Assembly (NCBI GenBank): GCA_013696965.1
Contig: JACCXN010000059.1
Coordinates: 1-36,323 of the forward strand
Direction: 5' to 3'
Length of the DNA stretch: 36,323 nt
DNA from: Bacteroidota bacterium
GTDB lineage: Bacteria > Bacteroidota > Bacteroidia > JACCXN01
The notes beneath the pieces are model-generated. The model saw nothing but the letters and a program-made list of their open reading frames with translations, was not told the DNA's origin and ran no database searches. The stretch's first letter is position 1. Each line of letters opens with the position of its first letter. Shown here in pieces: positions 29,178-36,323 of this stretch. Position numbers and translations under genes: made by a program.

Positions 29178-29630
29178 TTATTCTTTATTCTTAGTATCAA
29201 TCAATATCGTAACAGGACCATCATTGATCAGGGCAACTTTCATATCCGCGCCAAACTCTCCTGTCATCACCGGTTTTCCAAGATCTTTTTCAAGATTATT
29301 AATAAAAAATTCATAAATAGGAATTGCAGTTACTGGATTAGCAGACCTTATGTATGAAGGCCTGTTTCCTTTTTTAGTGCTTGCATGCAATGTAAATTGA
29401 CTAACGACCAAAACCTGTGCATTTACATCTTTTACAGATAAATTCATGACTCCTTGCGCATCATCAAATACCCTTAAATTTACAATTTTTTGAACAAGCC
29501 ATTGCAAATCACCAGCATCATCACCCTGCTCAACCCCAAAAAGAACCAATAAGCCTTTTCCAATAGCACCTTTCAATTGATCGTTTACTGTTACAGATGC
29601 CTCACATACCCGTTGAATAACTACCCTCAT
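29178..29630 (-). CDS. dtd: D-aminoacyl-tRNA deacylase Dtd
   Basis: This 150-aa protein removes D-amino acids (and glycine from tRNA-Ala) from mischarged tRNA. It keeps MRVVIQRVCEASVTV at the N-terminus, LLVLFGVEQGD, LRVFDD, the catalytic-site motif VSQFTLHA and the C-terminal ALINDGPVTILID (the family's NxGPVT). Length is as expected. It lies 101 bp after rsgA on the same strand, a possible translation-quality operon with the MazG-like gene behind it. Confidence 0.95.
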   Translation of the reverse strand: MRVVIQRVCEASVTVNDQLKGAIGKGLLVLFGVEQGDDAGDLQWLVQKIVNLRVFDDAQGVMNLSVKDVNAQVLVVSQFTLHASTKKGNRPSYIRSANPVTAIPIYEFFINNLEKDLGKPVMTGEFGADMKVALINDGPVTILIDTKNKE

Positions 29631-29731
29631 TGTACTTTTTAATTCAAATTTTTTTATTTCAATTTAATCCAGTATTCAAACCTTGCTTGATAATTACAAA
29701 TGAATAAAATTCCTGTTTTGCATTATCATTA

Positions 29732-30655
29732 TCAAAAAGTCTCAACAAGTTCTTCACTATTATACATGCTTAAATAATTATAGTATCGGGATTCGGAGAT
29801 TTCCCCTTTTTCTACGGCTTCTTTTACTGCACACTTAGGCTCATTTACATGACGGCAATTATTGAAATGACATTTATGCATAATGTTCCGTATTTCAGGA
29901 AAAAAATGTGCGAGTTCCTCTTTTTTAATATGTATAAGGCCCAATTCTTTTATACCAGGAGTATCAATAATAAAACCTCCAAAGGATAGTGGTAACATTT
30001 CAGCAAAGGTAGTAGTATGCATTCCCTTTGAATGGGTTTGAGAAATTTCGCCTGTTTTTAAATTTAAACCTGGTTCTAATGAATTTACCAAAGTGCTTTT
30101 TCCGACTCCCGAATGCCCCGATACAAGATTTGTCTTATCTTTTATCAGTGTTTTTAGCATTTCTAAATCCTGTTTTTTTAACGCAGAAATTACATAACAA
30201 GGATAACCTATTCGCTCATACATCTCTATCATTTCCTTTTGAATCTCCAGAGTTTCGGCATCCATTAAATCTGATTTATTAAAAAGTATAATGGTGGGAA
30301 TGTTATAAGCCTCAGCAGTAACAAGAAAACGATCAATAAAACCAGTTGATGTTCTTGGAAATACAAGAGTTGCAATTAAAAATGCCTGGTCAATATTAGC
30401 GGCTATTATATGTGATTGCTTGGATAAATTAATCGATTTGCGAATTATATAATTTTTGCGTTTTTCAATTTCACTTATTATACCCGTATCATTATCCTCT
30501 ATGTTAAATTCCACTTTGTCGCCAACAGCTATTGGATTAGTGCTTTTAATACCCTGCATCCTGAACTTGCCTTTTATGCGGCAATTCACTATTTTCCTGC
30601 TTTCATCCATTACAGCATACCAGCTGCCAGTTGATTTTACTACTATTCCCTTCAT
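29732..30655 (-). CDS. rsgA: Ribosome small-subunit maturation GTPase RsgA
   Basis: This 307-aa circularly permuted GTPase checks late 30S assembly. The G4 motif NKSD (126-129) comes before G1 GHSGVGKST (180-188) and G3 DTPG (231-234), which proves the permutation. An N-terminal OB fold (about 1-68) and a C-terminal zinc site (C262, C267, H269, C275 in CHFNNCRHVNEPKC) are present. It is divergent from gldA with 108 bp between them. Confidence 0.96.
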   Translation of the reverse strand: MKGIVVKSTGSWYAVMDESRKIVNCRIKGKFRMQGIKSTNPIAVGDKVEFNIEDNDTGIISEIEKRKNYIIRKSINLSKQSHIIAANIDQAFLIATLVFPRTSTGFIDRFLVTAEAYNIPTIILFNKSDLMDAETLEIQKEMIEMYERIGYPCYVISALKKQDLEMLKTLIKDKTNLVSGHSGVGKSTLVNSLEPGLNLKTGEISQTHSKGMHTTTFAEMLPLSFGGFIIDTPGIKELGLIHIKKEELAHFFPEIRNIMHKCHFNNCRHVNEPKCAVKEAVEKGEISESRYYNYLSMYNSEELVETF

Positions 30656-30732
30656 TTTAATTCCTCTAAAACTAATAAAAATATAAAATTACAGTTTATA
30701 TATCAGTAATAACAAGCACTGATTAAAAATAG

Positions 30733-30740
30733 TATTTTTG
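30733..30740 (+). promoter_or_regulatory. Promoter -7 box for gldA
   Basis: TATTTTTG matches TAnnTTTG and lies 24 bases before the GTG start of the ABC ATPase gene. Confidence 0.55.
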
Positions 30741-30763
30741 CCTGAACAAAACCCATTACATAC

Positions 30764-31678
30764 GTGTCAATAGTTATAAAAAATATCACAAAGTTATATG
30801 AGTCTCAAAAGGCTCTGGATGAGGTATCATTTGAAGTGAATACCGGTGGAATTGTTGGCTTTCTTGGCCCAAACGGAGCTGGTAAATCTACCATGATGAA
30901 AATTATTACCTGTTTTATTCCCCAAAATTCAGGGACTGTTACAGTTAATGGCTTTGATACCCTTGAACATTCAATGGAAGTTAAAAAAATAACCGGCTAT
31001 CTTCCCGAGCATAACCCCTTGTATCTTGATATGTATGTGAAAGAGTATCTTGAATTTATCGCAGGATTGCATCATGTTCCAAACATCAAAAACAGGATAA
31101 AGGAAATGATAGAAATGACAGGCCTTGAAGTTGAACAAAAAAAGAAAATAGGCCAGTTGTCAAAAGGGTATAGGCAGCGTGTGGGTCTTGCCCAAGCACT
31201 CATTCACGATCCTAAGGTTTTAATTCTTGATGAACCCACCACGGGTCTTGATCCTAATCAGCTTGGAGAAATTAGAGCATTAATAAAATCAATTGGCAAA
31301 GAAAAAACAGTGATGCTTTCAACCCATATTATGCAGGAAGTTGAAGCCATTTGTGATAGGGTAATTATTATTAACAATGGCAAAATAGTTGCGGATAGCC
31401 CAGTTGCTGAAATTAATGGACTTATGGGTAGCCAGCAGTTTTATTTGGTTGAGTTTGGGGGAATTGTTTCCAGAAGCAATCTCAAAAAAATAGCAGGTGT
31501 TTATGATGCAATTCAAATAAATGAGGGTGAAAATACCTGGCAAATTCAATCTTCATCTAGCCAGGATATTCGTAGCTCTTTGTTTAATTATGGAGTGGAA
31601 AATAAAATTCCAATTCTTACCATGCACAAACAAGAAAGAAAGCTTGAAGATGTTTTTAAGCAATTAACCAAAAAGTAA
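30764..31678 (+). CDS. gldA: ABC transporter ATP-binding protein, GldA-type
   Basis: The gene encodes 304 aa from GTG. Walker A GPNGAGKST (35-43), signature LSKGYRQRVGLAQAL, Walker B VLILDEPTTGLDP and the H-loop MLSTHIMQEVEAICDR are all intact. The long C-terminal part after residue 220 is the type found in GldA, the ATPase of the GldAFG complex of gliding Bacteroidota; GILPEH-type sequence (TGYLPEHNPLYLDMYVKEYL) also agrees. The permeases GldF/GldG are not in the window, which is normal for gldA. A close ABC-2 type exporter ATPase is the alternative, so the symbol is probable rather than certain. Confidence 0.85.
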   Translation: MSIVIKNITKLYESQKALDEVSFEVNTGGIVGFLGPNGAGKSTMMKIITCFIPQNSGTVTVNGFDTLEHSMEVKKITGYLPEHNPLYLDMYVKEYLEFIAGLHHVPNIKNRIKEMIEMTGLEVEQKKKIGQLSKGYRQRVGLAQALIHDPKVLILDEPTTGLDPNQLGEIRALIKSIGKEKTVMLSTHIMQEVEAICDRVIIINNGKIVADSPVAEINGLMGSQQFYLVEFGGIVSRSNLKKIAGVYDAIQINEGENTWQIQSSSSQDIRSSLFNYGVENKIPILTMHKQERKLEDVFKQLTKK

Positions 31679-31878
31679 ATCAATTTCACTTCTTTGTTAA
31701 AAAGTTTTTCCGCAAAATTCATTTGTGCTTTTTTATCTCCTGCCTAATGTTTTGTGACCCTTTAAGCAATTTTATAGGAGCAAAAACAAATAAATATTCA
31801 TAATTTTTATTTGTAATACAATCAAACTATAAAATTTGTTTAATTTAGCCGTCCTAAAAACCCATAAAAACGATAAAA
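31679..31878. other. Intergenic region before metK
   Basis: This is AT-rich. TTTAATTTAGCC near 31840 resembles a -7 box with one mismatch. No hairpin of note ends gldA. Confidence 0.4.
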
Positions 31879-33150
31879 ATGCCATATTTATTTACATCTG
31901 AATCCGTTTCAGAAGGTCATCCGGATAAAATAGCAGATCAGATTTCTGATGCTTTGCTTGATGAATTTTTAAGACAAGATCCTGATTCCAAAGTTGCCTG
32001 TGAAACCCTTGTTACTACAGGTCTTGCAGTTTTGAGCGGAGAGGTGAAAACCAAAGCATATGTTGATGTGCAAAAAATTGCACGTGAGGTTATCAAGCGA
32101 ATTGGCTATACCAAATCAGAATATATGTTTGATGCTGACTCATGCGGAGTTATTTCTGCTATCCATGAACAATCTCCCGATATTAACCAGGGTGTTGTTC
32201 GTGCTAAAGTTGAGGAGCAAGGAGCAGGTGACCAAGGAATGATGTTTGGTTATGCCTCAAGAGAAACAGATTACTATATGCCTCTTGCACTTGAATTGGC
32301 TCATTTCCTTGTTCAGGATTTAGCTAAAATAAGAAAAGCAGGCAAAAAAATGAAATATTTGCGTCCTGATTCAAAATCACAAGTTACCATTGAATATGAT
32401 GATAACAACCATCCAATTAGAATCGATACCATCGTTCTTTCAACCCAGCATGATGATTTTGCTAAGGAAAAAGAAATGCTTGCCACCATCAGAAAAGATG
32501 TACAGGAAATATTGATTCCTGGAATAGTAAAACAATTGCCAAAAAGAGTTCAGGATTTATTTAAAGGAGATTATAAATTACACGTTAATCCAACAGGTAA
32601 ATTTGTAATTGGTGGGCCTCATGGTGATACTGGATTAACTGGAAGGAAAATAATAGTTGATACTTACGGAGGTAAAGGAGCTCACGGAGGTGGTGCTTTT
32701 TCAGGTAAGGATTCCTCCAAAGTTGATCGCTCTGCAGCTTATGCTACAAGGCATATTGCTAAAAATCTTGTGGCAGCAGGAGTTGCCGATGAGGCCTTAG
32801 TTCAGGTTGCTTATGCCATTGGAGTTGCACAACCAGTTGGAATTTATGTCAACACCTATAATTCTGCTAAAGTAACTGATAAAAAAGGTAAAAAATTATC
32901 TGACGGAGAAATCGCTGTACGCGTTTCCAAACTCTTTGATATGCGCCCAGCTGCAATTGTTAACAGATTCGGTTTAAAGTATCCTATATTTGCAGAATCT
33001 GCAGCATACGGACATATGGGAAGAACACCATACTCTAAAGAAGTGGAAATTTGTTACAACGGTAAAAAATCCAAAAAGAAAGTTGACTTTTTTGCCTGGG
33101 AAAAACTTGATTATGTTGATAAAATCAAGAAAGAGTTTGGTTTGAAATAA
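31879..33150 (+). CDS. metK: S-adenosylmethionine synthetase MetK
   Basis: This 423-aa cytoplasmic enzyme makes SAM from methionine and ATP. Signature parts are [20 protein letters not shown] (ATP site), [16 protein letters not shown] (methionine-loop region), [20 protein letters not shown] and [19 protein letters not shown] with its phosphate-binding Lys and Asp. It is about 40 residues longer than E. coli MetK, with an insert around 155-215 that is usual in Bacteroidota. It is monocistronic, closed by a strong terminator. Its product feeds ThiC and ThiH. Confidence 0.98.
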   Translation: MPYLFTSESVSEGHPDKIADQISDALLDEFLRQDPDSKVACETLVTTGLAVLSGEVKTKAYVDVQKIAREVIKRIGYTKSEYMFDADSCGVISAIHEQSPDINQGVVRAKVEEQGAGDQGMMFGYASRETDYYMPLALELAHFLVQDLAKIRKAGKKMKYLRPDSKSQVTIEYDDNNHPIRIDTIVLSTQHDDFAKEKEMLATIRKDVQEILIPGIVKQLPKRVQDLFKGDYKLHVNPTGKFVIGGPHGDTGLTGRKIIVDTYGGKGAHGGGAFSGKDSSKVDRSAAYATRHIAKNLVAAGVADEALVQVAYAIGVAQPVGIYVNTYNSAKVTDKKGKKLSDGEIAVRVSKLFDMRPAAIVNRFGLKYPIFAESAAYGHMGRTPYSKEVEICYNGKKSKKKVDFFAWEKLDYVDKIKKEFGLK

Positions 33151-33167
33151 GCACTAGTTTCTAAAAT

Positions 33168-33208
33168 AAAAAAGCTGCACTGGAATAATCCAATGCAGCT
33201 TTTTTTAT
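33168..33208 (+). terminator. Terminator of metK
   Basis: AAAAAAGCTGCACTGGA pairs with TCCAATGCAGCTTTTTTT around ATAA. It starts 17 bases after the stop. Its sequence is close to the der-side terminator at 33347. Confidence 0.92.
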
Positions 33209-33346
33209 GAATAAATTCTGCTTTGAGGGATTTTCTGTATTCCAAAAATTTCCAATGGATTTAATAATATAGACTGCTCCCAATTTCAGATAAATGTATA
33301 AACAGGATTGTTTTTCAACTACAAAAATTCTGAAAGGATAATGCAA
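33209..33346. other. Spacer between two similar terminators
   Basis: No gene is seen; the open frame across it on the minus strand is made of terminator and spacer sequence. Confidence 0.6.
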
Positions 33347-33385
33347 TAAAAAAGCTGTAATGGAATATTTCCATTACAGCTTTTT
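33347..33385 (-). terminator. Terminator of der
   Basis: AAAAAGCTGTAATGGAA pairs perfectly with TTCCATTACAGCTTTTT around TAT. It lies 19 bases after the stop of der on the minus strand. Confidence 0.92.
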
Positions 33386-33403
33386 ATCCATAATTATTAT
33401 TTA

Positions 33404-34714
33404 TTATTTCTTCCTAAAATAGATGGTAATTGGAACCCCTGTGAAATTAAACTGTTTTCTGAGTTTGTTTTCTATAAATCTTTTGTAGGACTCATCAATA
33501 TATTGAGGGAGATTTGCAAAGAAAACAAAACTTGGATAGTAAGTTGGAATTTGTGTGCAGTATTTTATTTTTATGAATTTACCTTTAACGGCAGGTGGGG
33601 GAGTATGCTCGATTATGGGTAGCATAATATCATTTAATTTGCTGGTGGATATTTTTCTTGATCGGTTTTCCTGAACTTCAAGTGCAATTTCAAGCGCTTT
33701 TAATATTCTTTGTTTGCTTAATGCCGAAATAAAAATAATTGGTACATCTTTGAATGGAGCAATAGTTTCTCTTATTTGTTCTTCATATTCTTTTGAAGTA
33801 TTGGTTTCCTTATCCATTAAATCCCATTTGTTTACCAAAATCACCAGGCCTTTATTGTTACGCTGGGCCAAATGGAAGATATTCAAATCTTGGGATTCCA
33901 GTCCTAATGTTGCGTCTAAAACAAGCAGGCAAACATCACAATGTTCAATTGCCCTTACGCTTCGCATTACAGAATAAAATTCAAGGTCTTCATGAACTTT
34001 ACTCTTTTTTCTAACCCCGGCAGTATCCACAAGAACCAAATCGTGACCAAATGCCTGAAAATGCGTGTTTATGCTATCCCTGGTTGTTCCGGCTGTGGAA
34101 GTAACAATTGTTCTTTCTGTACCCAAAAAAGCATTCAAAAGGGAAGATTTGCCAACATTTGGCCTTCCTACAATTGCTAATTTCGGCAAGCCTTCTGTGC
34201 CATCATCTGGTGCTTGGTCCTCTGGTAGTGCTTTAACAAGGTCATCTAAAAATTCACCTGTGCCGCTTCCGTTAATGGATGAAAGGCAGTATGGCTCACC
34301 CAATCCAAATGCATAAAACTCCGCAGCCATGGCAATTCGGGCAGAATTATCTACTTTATTCGCTACAATAAATACCGGCTTTTTTGTTCTTCTTAATAAA
34401 TTTGCAACTTCTTTGTCCAAATCTGTTATACCATCCACCACATCAACAACAAATACAATTATATTGGCCTCATCAATAGCCAATTGAACCTGTTTTCTTA
34501 TTTCTCCTTCGAATACATCGTCTGAGCCTTTAACATAACCACCCGTATCTATCAAAGAAAATTCCCTGCCTGTCCATTCAGCTCTTCCATAATGCCTATC
34601 GCGGGTTACACCGCTGGTTGAATCAACAATCGCACTTCTGGTTTCTGTCAACCTGTTGAATAAGGTGGATTTGCCAACATTTGGCCTGCCTACTATGGCT
34701 ACTATATTACTCAT
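33404..34714 (-). CDS. der: Double-domain ribosome assembly GTPase Der (EngA)
   Basis: This 436-aa protein carries two tandem G domains and a KH-like tail. Domain 1 has GRPNVGKST (9-17), DTGGYV and NKVD; domain 2 (from about 178) has [19 protein letters not shown] and NKWD. The C-terminal part (about 350-436) with [20 protein letters not shown] and the ending [12 protein letters not shown] is typical. It acts in 50S subunit maturation. It is downstream of era on the same strand with 142 bp between, so the two assembly GTPases are neighbours. Confidence 0.97.
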   Translation of the reverse strand: MSNIVAIVGRPNVGKSTLFNRLTETRSAIVDSTSGVTRDRHYGRAEWTGREFSLIDTGGYVKGSDDVFEGEIRKQVQLAIDEANIIVFVVDVVDGITDLDKEVANLLRRTKKPVFIVANKVDNSARIAMAAEFYAFGLGEPYCLSSINGSGTGEFLDDLVKALPEDQAPDDGTEGLPKLAIVGRPNVGKSSLLNAFLGTERTIVTSTAGTTRDSINTHFQAFGHDLVLVDTAGVRKKSKVHEDLEFYSVMRSVRAIEHCDVCLLVLDATLGLESQDLNIFHLAQRNNKGLVILVNKWDLMDKETNTSKEYEEQIRETIAPFKDVPIIFISALSKQRILKALEIALEVQENRSRKISTSKLNDIMLPIIEHTPPPAVKGKFIKIKYCTQIPTYYPSFVFFANLPQYIDESYKRFIENKLRKQFNFTGVPITIYFRKK

Positions 34715-34856
34715 TTTATTCTTGTTAATTTAAATCGTGTATCCTATAAAAACGCAAATGTCGCTTTATTTGTATGAATCAGCAAATTACGATCAGGAGT
34801 TTTTCTTTGCGAACTATATAAAAGAAGTATTAATCCTTGTTTTTCTTTTCTATTTC

Positions 34857-35738
34857 TTAATCGTCATAACCAAACCTTCGAAGCATAAGTTGGTCATCTT
34901 TCCAGTCTTTTTTTACCTTAACGAATAACTCCAGGTGAATTTGTTTTTGAAAAAATGCTTCCAAATCCTTTCTTGCTTCAACCCCAACTCTTTTTAATGC
35001 CAATCCTTTATGGCCTATAATTATTCCTTTTTGGGAATCACGGGCAACAATTATTTCTGCCCTTATTCGTATAATGTTTTCATCTTCCTTAAATGTATCT
35101 ACAACCACTTCAGAAGAATAAGGTATTTCTTTTTTATAATGAAGAAATATCTTTTCCCTGATTGCTTCCGAAACAAAAAAGCGTTCTGGTTTATCAGTTA
35201 ATTGGTCCTTTGGATAAAAGGGTTCTCCCAGGGGAAGGTTATCTAAAATCATCTGGAAAATTTTTTCCGTGTTGAATCTCTCTAGTGCCGACACAGGAAT
35301 TACTTCAGCATTGGGCATTCGTTCCTTCCAGAACTTCATTTTTTCCTCAACTTTATCCTGGGTTGTTAAGTCAATTTTATTCAACAAAAGCAAAACAGGT
35401 ACTTTTATATGCTGCACTTTTTTAAAAATCTCCTCATTTTGCATTTCCTCCTCAAAAATATCTGTTACAAAAAGAATAATGTCTGCATCTGTAAGTGCGG
35501 TTTTAACAAAATTCATCATTGATTCCTGCAACTTGTATTGGGGATTTAACACTCCGGGAGTATCAGAATATACAATCTGGAAATCCTCTCCGTTAACAAT
35601 TCCCATTATCCTGTGTCTTGTAGTCTGGGCCTTCGATGTAATTATTGATATCCTTTCTCCTACAAGGGCATTCATAAGTGTTGATTTACCAACATTAGGG
35701 TTTCCAATGATGTTTACGAATCCTGATTTGTGTTCCAT
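34857..35738 (-). CDS. era: 16S rRNA-binding GTPase Era
   Basis: This 293-aa protein acts in 30S maturation and binds near the 3' end of 16S rRNA. G motifs are [14 protein letters not shown] (12-25), SIITSKAQTTRHRIMGI, DTPGVLNP and NKID. The KH domain in the last 90 residues has IRAEIIVARDSQKGIIIGHK and GLALKRVGVEARKDLEAFF. Length is normal. It lies just upstream of der on the minus strand. Confidence 0.97.
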   Translation of the reverse strand: MEHKSGFVNIIGNPNVGKSTLMNALVGERISIITSKAQTTRHRIMGIVNGEDFQIVYSDTPGVLNPQYKLQESMMNFVKTALTDADIILFVTDIFEEEMQNEEIFKKVQHIKVPVLLLLNKIDLTTQDKVEEKMKFWKERMPNAEVIPVSALERFNTEKIFQMILDNLPLGEPFYPKDQLTDKPERFFVSEAIREKIFLHYKKEIPYSSEVVVDTFKEDENIIRIRAEIIVARDSQKGIIIGHKGLALKRVGVEARKDLEAFFQKQIHLELFVKVKKDWKDDQLMLRRFGYDD

Positions 35739-36048
35739 ATTTACCTATTTTGCAAAATTTTCGAATTATTTTCTCCTAAACGATAAAATACCAGAAACTT
35801 TTTTGAATTTATTGGCTATTTACTCGCACTTAACATCAAATTTAAGAAGTGCTTTTGAGAAATTCCTTTTAAATCTGACCGATTTAGTTTTTGAAAACAC
35901 AAACATAGGGAAAAATATAGTATAAAGCCCTATTTTTCCACAGTTTGTAAGTATAAAAAGTAGAATATTCATGCTCCAAAAGCTGTCATTCAAAATGAAG
36001 CGAAGCGCAAGGAAGAATCGCTATCGCATTAATTGTTTTTCCATACCC
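35739..36048. other. Intergenic region between the T9SS type B gene and era
   Basis: Holds a degenerate copy of the GAAGCGAAGCG repeat (35988-36020) and otherwise AT-rich DNA. No gene or terminator hairpin of strength was seen; open frames on the plus strand are antisense to era. Confidence 0.5.
35988..36020. repeat. Diverged copy of the GAAGCGAAGCG repeat
   Basis: GTCATTCAAAATGAAGCGAAGCG and the following AAGGAAGAATC match the repeat at 9858-9894, but with the palindromic arms disrupted. Confidence 0.55.
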
Positions 36049-36323
36049 TCACCGCATTAAATGCAGGGAACCTTGTTTTTGGAAGGCTTCTCCATTTTCC
36101 AGAACTCCGGTTATGGTATAATAATAAACCCCCTGGCTGCATTCCTGGCCTGTAACTGTGTGGCCATCCCAGTGCATATCGTTTCCTTTTTCCCAGGCGT
36201 GAATTTGTATGCCCCAGCGGTTGACAATACTTACCCGGAATGTTTTTGCCCCTTTTACAACCAGAGTGAATGTATCGTTTTTGCCGTCACCATTGGGGGT
36301 GAATACATTGGGGGCAAGCACCA
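36049..36323 (-). CDS. C-terminal end of a T9SS type B (CHU_C) secreted protein, partial
   Basis: The last 91 or so residues of a minus-strand gene that continues beyond the window edge. It reads LAPNVFTPNGDGKNDTF, FRVSIVNRWGIQIHAWEKG, WDGHTVTGQECSQGVYYYTI, GSLHLMR. This is the gliding-motility or CHU_C-type C-terminal domain that targets large proteins to the T9SS type B route. The main body of the protein cannot be seen. The GTG at 36321 is an edge artefact, not the start. Confidence 0.92.
   Translation of the reverse strand, partial: VLAPNVFTPNGDGKNDTFTLVVKGAKTFRVSIVNRWGIQIHAWEKGNDMHWDGHTVTGQECSQGVYYYTITGVLENGEAFQKQGSLHLMR

Noticed and set aside
33161-33346. Minus-strand reading frame of 61 aa
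   Set aside because: It is made of the metK terminator and spacer sequence.
35269-35925. 218-aa plus-strand reading frame
   Set aside because: It is antisense to era over most of its length, and era is certain.

Overview
The window is a stretch of chromosome from a Bacteroidota (Bacteroidetes) bacterium of the gliding or environmental type. The evidence is AT-rich DNA, several secreted proteins with type IX secretion system (T9SS) C-terminal sorting domains (type A and type B), a GldA-type ABC ATPase, a TPR/SpoIIE signalling protein, an atpD-atpC pair standing apart from the other ATP synthase genes, start sites without Shine-Dalgarno sequences but with A/T-rich leaders, and several upstream boxes matching the Bacteroidota promoter element TAnnTTTG. 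The species cannot be named from the sequence.

Layout. 1-6200: an interspersed repeat at the left edge, a small HMA-like secreted or membrane protein, a 1317-aa T9SS adhesin-like protein, then a decayed stretch with two separate T9SS tail remnants. 6200-9800: a lysine-rich cold-shock-domain protein, a DUF3820 protein, a nested MITE-like inverted-repeat block, a DUF2911 lipoprotein-like or periplasmic protein and a malate/lactate dehydrogenase-family oxidoreductase. 9800-12460: repeats, two conserved uncharacterised membrane proteins and a DUF72 gene broken by four one-base losses. 12460-19120: a minus-strand thiamin operon thiS-thiC-tenI-like-thiD-thiE-thiG-thiH led by a TPP riboswitch, with a four-unit repeat array wedged between thiS and thiC. 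19400-22400: the TPR-SpoIIE phosphatase gene, a dead IS200/RAYT transposase and an adjoining palindromic block. 22480-26150: an LRR protein and ribF (minus), then atpD-atpC (plus). 26590-28600: another copy of the repeat joined directly to a PKD-repeat T9SS protein. 28670-36323: housekeeping genes (MazG-like, dtd, rsgA, gldA, metK, der, era) and the end of a T9SS type B protein.

How the genes work together. The thi genes supply both halves of thiamin: ThiC makes HMP-P, ThiD phosphorylates it, ThiS/ThiG/ThiH make the thiazole, and ThiE joins the two. The second ThiE-like protein lacks the usual ThiE residues and may act as a TenI-type thiazole tautomerase. No thiF is present in the window. RsgA, Der, Era and the D-aminoacyl-tRNA deacylase serve ribosome assembly and translation. 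AtpD/AtpC belong to the F1 ATPase, and MetK makes S-adenosylmethionine, which the radical-SAM enzymes ThiC and ThiH consume.

The most unusual feature is a family of roughly 90-bp repeats (left edge, thiS-thiC gap, upstream of the PKD gene). In two unrelated genes the conserved CATATGAAA edge of the repeat coincides exactly with the gene's start codon, in the same orientation. The repeat therefore supplies the A/T-rich 5' leader and the ATG itself.
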